Assembly: GCF_000236905.1 (NCBI RefSeq)
Contig: NC_016521.1
Coordinates: 434,001-498,000, forward strand
DNA: 64,000 nucleotides
Direction of reading: 5' to 3'
Source of the DNA: Tetrapisispora phaffii CBS 4417
Taxonomy: Eukaryota > Ascomycota > Saccharomycetes > Saccharomycetales > Saccharomycetaceae
The notes below the pieces were generated by a model. That model ran no database searches. It saw only the letters and a list, made by a program, of their open reading frames with translations, and had not been told where the DNA came from. Of the stretch, positions 30,358-39,845 are shown piece by piece. The position numbers and the translations under genes were made by a program. The stretch's first letter is position 1, and the number at the start of each line of letters is the position of its first letter.

Positions 30358-33300
30358 ATGAGTGTTTCTACAAGACCTTTGACTTTATCTCATGGTTCAA
30401 TAGAGCATATTTTATCAATCCCAACTGATATTTATTTCGTTGCATCTCAATTACAAGATCAATTCCAAAAATATTTACCTCAACCAACTGAAACTTTTGA
30501 TTTAGATGACGAACCATCTTCTAATGTTGAATTATTAGCAAAATTTTTGGGCTATATTTCAAATTTTATAGATATTGAAAATGAACATAATCTAGAAAAT
30601 ATCCCTAAACCAAATAATGAAATACAAGTTGAACAATTTAAAATTGTGTTGAGTGTTTGTTTAACTGAATTTGAAAATACTTTCTTACATGGTAACGATA
30701 TTCATGCATTAGCCGCTAAGTTACTAATAAACAATAACATTAATGCATTCGATGTAAATGATTCTATGGATAAAAATATTGAGCAAAAAAACGAAGAATC
30801 AGCTACCCAAACTACTCACGCTAAAATTAACGAATTGATTAAAAATTATATTAATGCAAGAATTGTCACAAACAAACCATTTACAAAATCAAATTCCTTA
30901 TTATTCAAATCTGCAAAGGAAAACATTGCCCAAATCACCGCTATCTTTGGTGGTCAAGGTAATACTGATGATTATTTCGAGGAATTAAGAGAATTATACG
31001 AAACTTATAACGTATTAATTGTCGACGTGATTGAATTTGCTGCTGATACACTTGGCGAATTAACAAAATCAACTACCGAAACTGAAAAAGTCTATACACA
31101 AGGTTTTAACATTTTGGATTGGTTGAAAAATCCATCTCAAACCCCTGATGTCGATTATCTTCTATACATCCCAGTTTCATGTCCATTGATTGGTGTCATT
31201 CAGTTAGTTCACTTTGCTTTGACTGCTAGATTATTGGGGTTTACTCCAGGTGAGATGAAATCCTATTTTAAAGGTGCCACTGGTCATTCTCAAGGTTTGG
31301 TCACCGCTGTGGCAATTGCTGAAGCAGACTCATGGGAATCATTTTTTGAATCTGCTAGAAAAGCTATTTCATTATTATTTTTCATTGGTGTTCGTTGTCA
31401 CTTAACTTACCCAAATACCTCACTACCGCCATCTATCTTAGAAGATTCAGTTGAAACTGGTGAAGGTACCCCATCTCCAATGTTAGCCGTTTCTAATTTG
31501 ACCAAAGAACAAGTTCAAGAATTTATAGATAAAACCAATTTACATTTACCAGAAGAAAAACATATCAATATATCACTTATCAATGGTGCTAGAAACTTGG
31601 TCGTTTCCGGTCCACCACAATCCTTGTACGGTTTGAATTTAACTTTGAGAAAAGCTAAAGCTCCAGCTGGACTTGATCAATCAAGAATTCCTTATTCAGA
31701 AAGAAAATTGAAAATATCTAATCGTTTCTTACCTGTATCATCTCCATTCCACTCAAAGTTACTATCAAGTGCTGGTTCATTGATTGCTCAAGATTTAGCT
31801 AGAAACAAAATCGAGTTCAATAGTGCCAACCTATCAATTCCTGTGTTTGATACATACGATGGTGCTGATCTAAGAAATTTCAACGGTTCAATTACTAGTA
31901 GAATTACGGAGTGTATCATTACATTACCTGTAAACTGGGAAGAAGCTACCAAGGCTCATGCAACTCATATTCTAGATTTTGGCCCAGGGGGCGCTTCGGG
32001 TTTGGGTGTTTTAACGCACCGTAACAAAGATGGTACCGGTGTTCGTGTTATCATCGCAGGTTCTTTAAATAACAATATTGACGATGAATATGGTTTTAAA
32101 CAAGAAATTTTTGATATCAGTGAAACTGGATTTAAAATGAATCCAAATTGGTTGAAGGAGTACCACCCTACTTTAGTTAAGAATAAGAATGGTAAAATTT
32201 ATGTAAAAACCAAATATTCAAGCTTATTGGGTAGAGCTCCTTTACTTGTTCCTGGTATGACACCAACTACTGTTTCACCAGAACTTGTTGCTGCAACAAT
32301 TAACGCTGGCTATACTATCGAATTGGCTGGTGGTGGTTACTTTTCTCCAGAACACATGACGGCAGCTATTGATTCAGTTATTTCCCAAATCAAAGACGGA
32401 TACAGTTTAGGTATTAATTTAATTTACGTCAATCCAAGAATGCTTCAATGGGGTATTCCATTAATCAAAGACTTAAGAGAAAAAGGTTATCCAATCCAAT
32501 ACGTTGCAATTGGTGCAGGTGTCCCATCCTTGGAAGTTGCTTCTGAATATATTGAAACATTGAACTTAACTCATTTAGATTTGAAACCTGGTTCAATTGA
32601 TGCTATTAGTCAAGTCATAAATATTGCCAACGCCTACCCTAATTTCCCAATTGTCTTACAATGGACAGGTGGTAGAGGCGGTGGCCATCATTCTTATGAG
32701 GATTTCCATGCTCCAATGTTACAGATGTATTCTAAGTTAAGAAGATATAAAAACATTATTTTAGTTGTTGGTTCTGGTTTTGGTTCCGCAGAGGATACTT
32801 ATCCATATTTAACTGGTGAATGGTCTACAAAATTTGACTACCCACCAATGCCATTTGATGGTTTCTTATTTGGTTCAAGAGTTATGATTGCTAAAGAAGC
32901 GAAGACATCTCCAGCTGCAAAGAAATTGATTACAGAATGCCCTGGTGTCGATGATTCTAATTGGCAAAACACTTACAAGAAACCAACCGGTGGTATCATT
33001 ACAGTTCGTTCAGAAATGGGTGAACCAATCCACAAGATTGCCACACGTTGTGTTATTTTCTGGAAAGAAATGGATGATACTATTTTTAATTTACCTAAAA
33101 ATAAACTACAAGCTGCTTTAGATGCCAAGAAAGATTATATTATCTCTAAATTGAATGCTGACACACAAAAGCCATGGTTTGCTACAGTAAATAATGAGGT
33201 TAAGGATCTAACTACTATGACCTACTTAGAAGTTGCTAATAGACTAGTAGAGTTAATGTATATTAAGTCTACTAAAAGTTGGATAGACCCAACTCTAAGA

Positions 33301-36300
33301 AAATTTGCTGGTGACTTTTTACGTCGCATTGAAGAACGTTTCACAAAAGTAAAGACTTTATCAATGATTCAATCTTATACTGTATTAGAAGAGCCAGATA
33401 AAATTGTGGGCGAGGTTTTCCAAAAATACCCAGCTGCAAAGTCTCAATTTTTGCATGCTGAGGATATCGATCACTTCTTAAATATGTGTCAAAATCCTGT
33501 TCAAAAACCGGTTCCATTTGTTCCAATTTTAGATCATAGATTTGAATTCTTTTTCAAAAAAGATTCATTATGGCAATCCGAACATTTAGAAGCGGTAGTT
33601 GATGAAGATGTAGAAAGAACTTGTATTTTACATGGTCCTGTTGCTGCTAAATCTACTAAGATTGTTGACGAACCAATAAAAGATATTTTAGATAACATTC
33701 ACAATGGTCATATTGAAAAATTATTGAAAGATTATTACTCAAATGATGTTTCAAAAATACCTGCTGTAGAATATTTTGGTGGAGATGATTTAGTCGCTGA
33801 ACCATGCACAGAAAATTCCTTAGAAATGTCATCATCTAAATTAACTAATGTGGATAATTGGTTTAGTACCTTAGCTGGTTCGGAAAATAATTGGCGCTCT
33901 GCATTTTTCAGTGTTGTAAACTTTACACAAGGTTCTGTATTTGTACCAAACCCTGCTAGAAAAGTTTTTATGCCTTCGAAACACATGAAGGTTGAAATTG
34001 AAAATATTAATAATTCCGAAAAGACTGTCGTTAAATTATGGGAAAAAGTACAAGGTGAAATGAAATTAACTGCTACATTGAAATTGGTTGAAGAAAGCTT
34101 AATTCAATTCGACTTAATTGAAAATAGAACCATGGATGGCAATCCTGTTTCTTTATCTTTGTTATACAATTACAACCCAGATAACGGTTTCACTCCAATT
34201 TCTGAGGTAATGGATGACAGAAATACTCGTATCAAAGAATTTTACTGGAAATTATGGTTGGACGAACCTTTCAATTTAGATTTTGACCCAAGATCTGTTA
34301 TTGAGGGTAAAGAATTCACAATTACCAAAGAAGCTGTATCCTCATTTACTCATGCCATCGGTAATAATTGTGAGGATTTTGTTGCCAGATCTGGAAGAAA
34401 AGTTCTTGCACCAATGGATTTTGCAATTGTTATCGGATGGAGAGCTATCATTAAAGCAATTTTTCCAAAAAATGTAGACGGTGACTTATTAAAATTAGTT
34501 CATTTATCAAATGCTTATAAAATGGTCCCAGGCGCTAAAGCTCTTCAAGAAGGTGATGTTATATCTACTTCTGCAATTATTAAATCTATTGTAAACCAAC
34601 CAACTGGTAAGGTTGTCGAGGTTGTAGGTACTTTAAGTAGACAAGGTTCTCCTGTTATGGAGGTAACATCTTCCTTCTTTTACAGAGGTAACTATACTGA
34701 TTTTGAAAACACTTTCAAGAACACAACTGAACCGGTATATAAGGTTAACATTTTGTCGGCAAAAGATATCGCCGTTTTACGTTCAAAAGAATGGTTCCAA
34801 TTAGACGATGAAGATCTTGATTTAAACAACAAAGTTTTAACATTCAAGGTTTCTACCGAAGTGAATTTCAAAACTGCCACAGTTTACTCTTCTATAAAAT
34901 GTCATGGTTCTATTTCAATGGAATTACCAACCAGGGAAAAAATAGAAATCGGGCAGGTGGATTACGAAGCGTCTGAATCTTATGGTAATCCTGTTATTGA
35001 TTATCTGAAAAGAAATGGTACGACTTTGGAACATAAGGTTAGTTTAGAAAACGCTATTCCAATCGCTGTGTTGGATTCTCAATCACCAAGTACCAATGAA
35101 CCATATGGTAGAGTATCAGGTGATTTAAATCCAATTCATGTTTCTCGTCACTTTGCAAGTTATGCAAACTTGCCAGGCACTATTACTCATGGTATGTATT
35201 CCTCTGCTGCTGTTCGTGCTCTGATCGAAAATTGGGCAGCTGATAGTATTTCTTCAAGAGTTCGTGGCTACAGTTGTGACTTTGTCGCAATGGTTTTACC
35301 AAATACTCCTTTGAAGACACATATCCAACATGTAGGTATGATAAATGGCCGAAAGTTGATAAAGTTTGAAACAAAGAATGATAATGATGTTGTTGTTTTA
35401 TCAGGTGAAGCCGAAATTGAACAACCTGTTTCTACATTTGTTTTTACTGGTCAAGGTTCACAAGAGCAAGGTATGGGTATGGATTTATACAATAAATCTG
35501 AGATTGCAAAAGATGTCTGGAATAGAGCTGATGTTCATTTCAAGAAAACATATGGTTTTTCTATCTTAGATATTGTTAAGAACAATCCAAAGGAATTAAC
35601 AGTTTACTTTGGTGGTGAAGAAGGTAGAAAAATCAGAAAAAATTACACAGAGATGATTTTTGAAACAATAGTAGATGATACTGTTAAAACGGAGAAAATT
35701 TTCAAAGAAATTGATGAAAAAACAAATTCGTTCACCTTCAAGTCTCCAACCGGTTTACTTTCCGCCACTCAATTTACTCAACCTGCTTTAACATTAATGG
35801 AAAAGGCTTCTTACGAAGATTTGAGATCCAAGGGTTTAATTCCTACCAACGCCGCTTTTGCTGGTCATTCGTTGGGTGAATATGCTGCGTTAGCTTCATT
35901 AGCAGATATTATGTCTATAGAATCATTAGTTGATGTTGTGTTTTACAGGGGTATGACAATGCAAGTTGCTGTTCCAAGAGATGAAGCTGGTAGATCTAAC
36001 TATGGTATGATTGCTGTTAATCCTAGTAGAGTATCTCCTACATTCTCACAAGATGCATTGCAATTTGTGGTTGAAAAGGTTGGTAAAAGAACCGATTGGT
36101 TGGTTGAAATCGTCAATTATAATGTTGAAACCCAACAATATGTGGCTGCTGGTGACTTGAGAGCTTTGGACACCTTAACCAACGTCTTAAACTTCATTAA
36201 GATCCAAAAGATTGAGATAGATAAGTTGCAAGAATCAATGAGCTTGGAGGAAGTTGAGGCAAATCTATTTGAAATCGTTGATAATATATCAAAGAAATCA

Positions 36301-36600
36301 TTAGCAAAGCCTCAACCAATTGAGTTAGAGAGAGGTTTCGCTTGCATTCCATTACGTGGTATTTCTGTTCCATTCCATTCATCATACTTAAGAAATGGTG
36401 TCAAACCTTTCAAGAATTTCTTGGAAAAGAATATCTTGAAAGAAAATGTGAAGACTGATAGATTAATTGGTAAATATATTCCTAATTTAACTGCCAAGCC
36501 ATTCCAGATTACAAAAGAGTACTTTCAAGATGTTTATGATCTAACAGGCTCCGAAAGAATCAAAGCTATTATTGATAATTGGGAACAATATGAAAAATGA
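30358..36600 (+). CDS. FAS1: Fatty acid synthase beta subunit
   Basis: A 2080-residue multienzyme (S. cerevisiae Fas1 2051). Domains follow the fungal order. The acetyltransferase has GHSQG with catalytic Ser311. The enoyl reductase (FMN) covers about 600-1100, with GGGYFSPEHM near 657 and GGRGGGHHS near 775. The dehydratase/MaoC hot-dog region includes SGDLNPIHV and H1611 in ITHGMYSSA. The malonyl/palmitoyl transferase has GHSLGE with Ser1838. It forms the alpha6-beta6 barrel with Fas2 in the cytosol and makes C16-C18 acyl-CoA. Relative to S. cerevisiae the catalytic serines are shifted by about 30-37 residues, so extra sequence lies in the N-terminal part, probably the N/E/Q-rich stretch near 125-160. 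Position after LOT5 matches YKL183W-182W. Confidence 0.99.
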   Translation: MSVSTRPLTLSHGSIEHILSIPTDIYFVASQLQDQFQKYLPQPTETFDLDDEPSSNVELLAKFLGYISNFIDIENEHNLENIPKPNNEIQVEQFKIVLSVCLTEFENTFLHGNDIHALAAKLLINNNINAFDVNDSMDKNIEQKNEESATQTTHAKINELIKNYINARIVTNKPFTKSNSLLFKSAKENIAQITAIFGGQGNTDDYFEELRELYETYNVLIVDVIEFAADTLGELTKSTTETEKVYTQGFNILDWLKNPSQTPDVDYLLYIPVSCPLIGVIQLVHFALTARLLGFTPGEMKSYFKGATGHSQGLVTAVAIAEADSWESFFESARKAISLLFFIGVRCHLTYPNTSLPPSILEDSVETGEGTPSPMLAVSNLTKEQVQEFIDKTNLHLPEEKHINISLINGARNLVVSGPPQSLYGLNLTLRKAKAPAGLDQSRIPYSERKLKISNRFLPVSSPFHSKLLSSAGSLIAQDLARNKIEFNSANLSIPVFDTYDGADLRNFNGSITSRITECIITLPVNWEEATKAHATHILDFGPGGASGLGVLTHRNKDGTGVRVIIAGSLNNNIDDEYGFKQEIFDISETGFKMNPNWLKEYHPTLVKNKNGKIYVKTKYSSLLGRAPLLVPGMTPTTVSPELVAATINAGYTIELAGGGYFSPEHMTAAIDSVISQIKDGYSLGINLIYVNPRMLQWGIPLIKDLREKGYPIQYVAIGAGVPSLEVASEYIETLNLTHLDLKPGSIDAISQVINIANAYPNFPIVLQWTGGRGGGHHSYEDFHAPMLQMYSKLRRYKNIILVVGSGFGSAEDTYPYLTGEWSTKFDYPPMPFDGFLFGSRVMIAKEAKTSPAAKKLITECPGVDDSNWQNTYKKPTGGIITVRSEMGEPIHKIATRCVIFWKEMDDTIFNLPKNKLQAALDAKKDYIISKLNADTQKPWFATVNNEVKDLTTMTYLEVANRLVELMYIKSTKSWIDPTLRKFAGDFLRRIEERFTKVKTLSMIQSYTVLEEPDKIVGEVFQKYPAAKSQFLHAEDIDHFLNMCQNPVQKPVPFVPILDHRFEFFFKKDSLWQSEHLEAVVDEDVERTCILHGPVAAKSTKIVDEPIKDILDNIHNGHIEKLLKDYYSNDVSKIPAVEYFGGDDLVAEPCTENSLEMSSSKLTNVDNWFSTLAGSENNWRSAFFSVVNFTQGSVFVPNPARKVFMPSKHMKVEIENINNSEKTVVKLWEKVQGEMKLTATLKLVEESLIQFDLIENRTMDGNPVSLSLLYNYNPDNGFTPISEVMDDRNTRIKEFYWKLWLDEPFNLDFDPRSVIEGKEFTITKEAVSSFTHAIGNNCEDFVARSGRKVLAPMDFAIVIGWRAIIKAIFPKNVDGDLLKLVHLSNAYKMVPGAKALQEGDVISTSAIIKSIVNQPTGKVVEVVGTLSRQGSPVMEVTSSFFYRGNYTDFENTFKNTTEPVYKVNILSAKDIAVLRSKEWFQLDDEDLDLNNKVLTFKVSTEVNFKTATVYSSIKCHGSISMELPTREKIEIGQVDYEASESYGNPVIDYLKRNGTTLEHKVSLENAIPIAVLDSQSPSTNEPYGRVSGDLNPIHVSRHFASYANLPGTITHGMYSSAAVRALIENWAADSISSRVRGYSCDFVAMVLPNTPLKTHIQHVGMINGRKLIKFETKNDNDVVVLSGEAEIEQPVSTFVFTGQGSQEQGMGMDLYNKSEIAKDVWNRADVHFKKTYGFSILDIVKNNPKELTVYFGGEEGRKIRKNYTEMIFETIVDDTVKTEKIFKEIDEKTNSFTFKSPTGLLSATQFTQPALTLMEKASYEDLRSKGLIPTNAAFAGHSLGEYAALASLADIMSIESLVDVVFYRGMTMQVAVPRDEAGRSNYGMIAVNPSRVSPTFSQDALQFVVEKVGKRTDWLVEIVNYNVETQQYVAAGDLRALDTLTNVLNFIKIQKIEIDKLQESMSLEEVEANLFEIVDNISKKSLAKPQPIELERGFACIPLRGISVPFHSSYLRNGVKPFKNFLEKNILKENVKTDRLIGKYIPNLTAKPFQITKEYFQDVYDLTGSERIKAIIDNWEQYEK

Positions 36601-36746
36601 TCATCTTTTTGATAATTCTTAAGTTAAATAATTTGATTTTGTTGAGTATTATATGTTTATAGTTTATTTTGTACTTTCTATTCAATATAATAAAGTAAAT
36701 GTCATTATTCGTAATTATATAGTGATTATATAATATATAGATGTTA

Positions 36747-37568
36747 TTAGTCAATAATATGAAGTGTCAGATCTGAGAATGAGTTTATCCACGGTTTATT
36801 ATTTAAAAGCAGTCCATCGTTAAATTTACTTTCAAATCTGCAATTGTTAAAGTAAGATTCGATCAAAGAATAATCAAAGCTACATTGACTGACGGCCAAT
36901 TTCTTCTTTCTGCCTCTTTTTTTCTTACTTGATTCGAATCTGGTAAAACCATCTTCCTGGATTTTCTTATCTTGAATCACCCCACTGTTACCACTAACAC
37001 TTGAATTTGAAGTCAATATATATACTAATTTAGCTATGACAGGGTATTTATCATAAAGCTGAGCCTTCGTATATCTATCAGAGTGTTCTATTAAATTGTT
37101 AGCTAGCCATATTTTAGGATGTTCATTTTTAATAACATTCTCAGTTAAATCCAATGGTGCATGCGGTAGGTAGTATATTGTAGAGTCTGTGAAATTACTC
37201 CATTGTGGTGGATTTTCGTCAATCGTCCAATTGATTCCATTCTTTCCAATGTATTCTATATCATCGTTGGTAAATACAGGGTCATAGATTGAAACTTTTA
37301 ATTGTTTTCCATTTTCATGCTCAATTTTCTCTATTATCTCTAATAATAATGCAAATTGGTACCTAGCTGGAATTTCTTCATGAAAGCTTCCGAGAGCTAA
37401 ACACCTGATTCTATCAATTCCTTTATATTTTTCACACAATATATCTACCAATTCAGTGAAAAATTCAGATTCTCTAATTATTTGTCTAAATTTTATCAGA
37501 TCACCATTAAACGTATCCAATCTATTCTTAATTTTTTTACCAACTTTCTTAAAATCATCCTGGGACAT
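36747..37568 (-). CDS. BER1: SRR1-like protein Ber1
   Basis: A 273-residue SRR1-family protein (S. cerevisiae Ber1/YLR412W 274). The family core covers about 45-200, including IRCLALGSFHEEIPARYQFA and YDPVFTNDDIEYI. A lysine/arginine patch KKKRGRKKK near residue 218 could serve as a nuclear localisation or nucleic-acid-binding segment. Yeast BER1 was linked genetically to microtubule function and benomyl resistance; its biochemistry is unknown. It converges on FAS1 and is divergent from PRS1. A gene from the YLR track thus sits between two from the YKL track. Confidence 0.88.
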   Translation of the reverse strand: MSQDDFKKVGKKIKNRLDTFNGDLIKFRQIIRESEFFTELVDILCEKYKGIDRIRCLALGSFHEEIPARYQFALLLEIIEKIEHENGKQLKVSIYDPVFTNDDIEYIGKNGINWTIDENPPQWSNFTDSTIYYLPHAPLDLTENVIKNEHPKIWLANNLIEHSDRYTKAQLYDKYPVIAKLVYILTSNSSVSGNSGVIQDKKIQEDGFTRFESSKKKRGRKKKLAVSQCSFDYSLIESYFNNCRFESKFNDGLLLNNKPWINSFSDLTLHIID

Positions 37569-38236
37569 TATATATATAGATTTCCAAAATCTATATTGTA
37601 TTGTTACTGGACCCTTTTATAACACTTGATGTGATTTAAATGTATCTTCGATGCCTAGTTTTCGTACCCCAGCTTATGAATGCTTGAATTTTTCGAACAC
37701 TTGTATTATTAGTGCAGTTCCATAAGATAAAGTTAGAACTTAGTTTTAACTTATAGTCATGATCATCTTTTTAACTCTGTTCAAACTATTTTACCTTGTG
37801 TTTCTCCGGTGATTTCTCTTCTTTTATTTTGCTTAACTATCATAATTTTTGACGCTTTTTGCCTTCAAAGTCATATATCAAAATTTTTCAATATTTTGAA
37901 AATTTCTCGATGACTTTGAATAGTTTAAGACCAAAAATTTTCAAAAATTTTATTGGTAAAAATTGGATATAACTAGAGATAAAAAATTGTAATTCAGATC
38001 TTAATTATAGGATTATAAGTGTTTAACATATTAGCGAGTGGACCTGCTTTATAATGTAGTTTTGTTTTCTTGTTCTTGTTTATATTTTAGAGAATCATCT
38101 TTCGAGTAAATTGAGAGATCCATAATATCGTATTGAACAGGTTAATTTCTGTGAACAGAGAATAACTCCTTTTTTTTTATAAACTCGATAGGCTATCCAT
38201 AAAACTGCTGCCATATACACATAATAGTTGCTTCGG
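37569..38236. promoter_or_regulatory. Divergent promoter BER1 / PRS1 with inverted repeat and RRPE-like tracts
   Basis: A perfect 10-bp inverted repeat, ttcaaagtca (37864-37873) and tgactttgaa (37911-37920), flanks an A/T core that is itself nearly palindromic. Just downstream are RRPE-type AAAAATTTTCA (37933-37943) and a second AAAAATTTT (37943-37951). A partial PAC-like CGATGA lies at 37908-37913. RRPE/PAC suits a nucleotide-supply gene co-regulated with growth, but this is inference. Confidence 0.5.
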
Positions 38237-39514
38237 ATGCGTAAGTGTAAAGTTTTTGTTGGTAATTCTCACCCAAAATTAGGGAAACTGGTTTGTGAAA
38301 GACTAGGTATTGAACCTGCCCCATGTACTTTGAAAAATTACGTTAATGGTGAAACATCTGTTCAGATTGGTACTTCTGTGCGTGACGAAGATGTTTATGT
38401 TATTCAATCTGGTTCCGCAACAGTTAATGATCACATTATGGAATTATTGATTCTAGTATCCGCCTGTAGAGGTGGTTCTGCTAGAAAAATTACTGCCGTC
38501 ATTCCTCAGTTTCCTTATTCCAAACAATGCAAAATGAAGAAGCATAGAGGTGCTATCACAGCAAGAATGTTAGCTAATCTATTGATTATGGCAGGTGCTG
38601 ATCATGTTGTTTCAATGGATCTTCATGCCTCCCAAATGCAAGGTTTCTTCACAAAACCGGTAGACAATTTATATGGTGGACCAAGTTTAGCTAAATGGAT
38701 TCGTGAAAATGTTGAAGATTATCAAGAAGCTGTAGTTGTCTCTAAGAACCCTGGCGGTACTAAGAGAGTCACGGCATTAGCAGATGCTCTAAAAATCAAT
38801 TTCGCAATGATCCATACTGATCGTCGTCGTTCAAAGGATTTATATTCACAAAATAGAGACTTACAACAACTGAAACAGAGAAAACAGTCAATGTTAAGAA
38901 AGAATAAACCAATTGTCAAACAAGGTGAAACCCCTAACGAAGAAGAAAATATTATATTAACCAACGGGATTCAAACTGCTAGAATTCGTAATGGTCATGT
39001 AATTGGAGATGAAGAAGAGGAGGAAGAATCTGTTATCGAAGATTTTGATAGTGATGTAATCTCCATTGATGGTATCAATTCCACTGCATTGGGTGAAACT
39101 TACGATGCTATTGATTCTGATGATGATGAAGAGAGTGAATTTGTCCAAAAGGAAAAATTAATTACTTTGGTCGGTAACGTCCGTGGTCGTTCCGCCGTAA
39201 TTTTAGATGATATGATTGACAGACCATCTTCTATCATCGAAGCTGCCGAGCACTTGATTCAAAATTGTGGTGCTAAAAAAGTCTACGTTGTTGCTACCCA
39301 TGGTGTTTTCACTGGCGACTCATTAGAGTTGTTAGAACAATCTGAAGCCATTCATCAAATAGTAGTTACAAATACTTATCCAATTGCTGAGGCTCGTATA
39401 AATAAATCAAAAAAATTGACTATAATCGACGTATCTGCTATATTTGCAGAATGTATTCGTCGTGATCATTATGGTGAAAGTATCTCGGTGCTATTTGATT
39501 CTTTGGCCACTTAA
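38237..39514 (+). CDS. PRS1: Ribose-phosphate pyrophosphokinase subunit Prs1
   Basis: A PRPP synthetase subunit that makes phosphoribosyl pyrophosphate from ribose 5-phosphate and ATP for purine, pyrimidine, histidine, tryptophan and NAD synthesis. I place the start at the ATG at 38237, giving MRKCKVFVGNSHP and 425 residues; this matches S. cerevisiae Prs1 (427). The frame also extends upstream to a TTG at 38228, which is not used. The catalytic flexible-loop and ATP regions are present. A non-homologous insertion of about 110 residues, charged and acidic, interrupts the fold at about 200-310, as in yeast Prs1 (the NHR region). The PRPP loop VILDDMIDRPSS is diverged from the canonical DDxxDTxGT, also a known trait of Prs1. 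Confidence 0.97.
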   Translation: MRKCKVFVGNSHPKLGKLVCERLGIEPAPCTLKNYVNGETSVQIGTSVRDEDVYVIQSGSATVNDHIMELLILVSACRGGSARKITAVIPQFPYSKQCKMKKHRGAITARMLANLLIMAGADHVVSMDLHASQMQGFFTKPVDNLYGGPSLAKWIRENVEDYQEAVVVSKNPGGTKRVTALADALKINFAMIHTDRRRSKDLYSQNRDLQQLKQRKQSMLRKNKPIVKQGETPNEEENIILTNGIQTARIRNGHVIGDEEEEEESVIEDFDSDVISIDGINSTALGETYDAIDSDDDEESEFVQKEKLITLVGNVRGRSAVILDDMIDRPSSIIEAAEHLIQNCGAKKVYVVATHGVFTGDSLELLEQSEAIHQIVVTNTYPIAEARINKSKKLTIIDVSAIFAECIRRDHYGESISVLFDSLAT

Positions 39515-39845
39515 TATAATCTAATAAAAATACATCATTTTAATGCACTATATATAATATAACCTTCTATTTATATAGCTGTCGACTAGCTGCAGTTCTA
39601 CTTTGAGAAACCTTCTTGCGATATTCTAAGTTAGAAAGGATTTAGAATTATCAAATAATCAAGTACCAAGTCATAACAATTATTTTTGATCGTTGATCAT
39701 CGCCATTCATAAGACATTTAAATAATTGTTCACAATAAACACACATATATAATATATTCATAATATCTAACCATGTGTTACATAAAATTCTTGGTTTCTT
39801 TATTTAAGAGTAGAGATTGTTCGAAATAAAACAATGTCATAACAT
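39515..39845. other. Convergent spacer PRS1-VIP1
   Basis: A 331-bp AT-rich region between convergent stop codons. It should contain both 3' ends. No gene or site is called. Confidence 0.45.

Noticed and set aside
38228..38236. TTG start for PRS1
   Set aside because: The ATG at 38237 gives the conserved N-terminus MRKCK; nuclear yeast genes rarely start at TTG.
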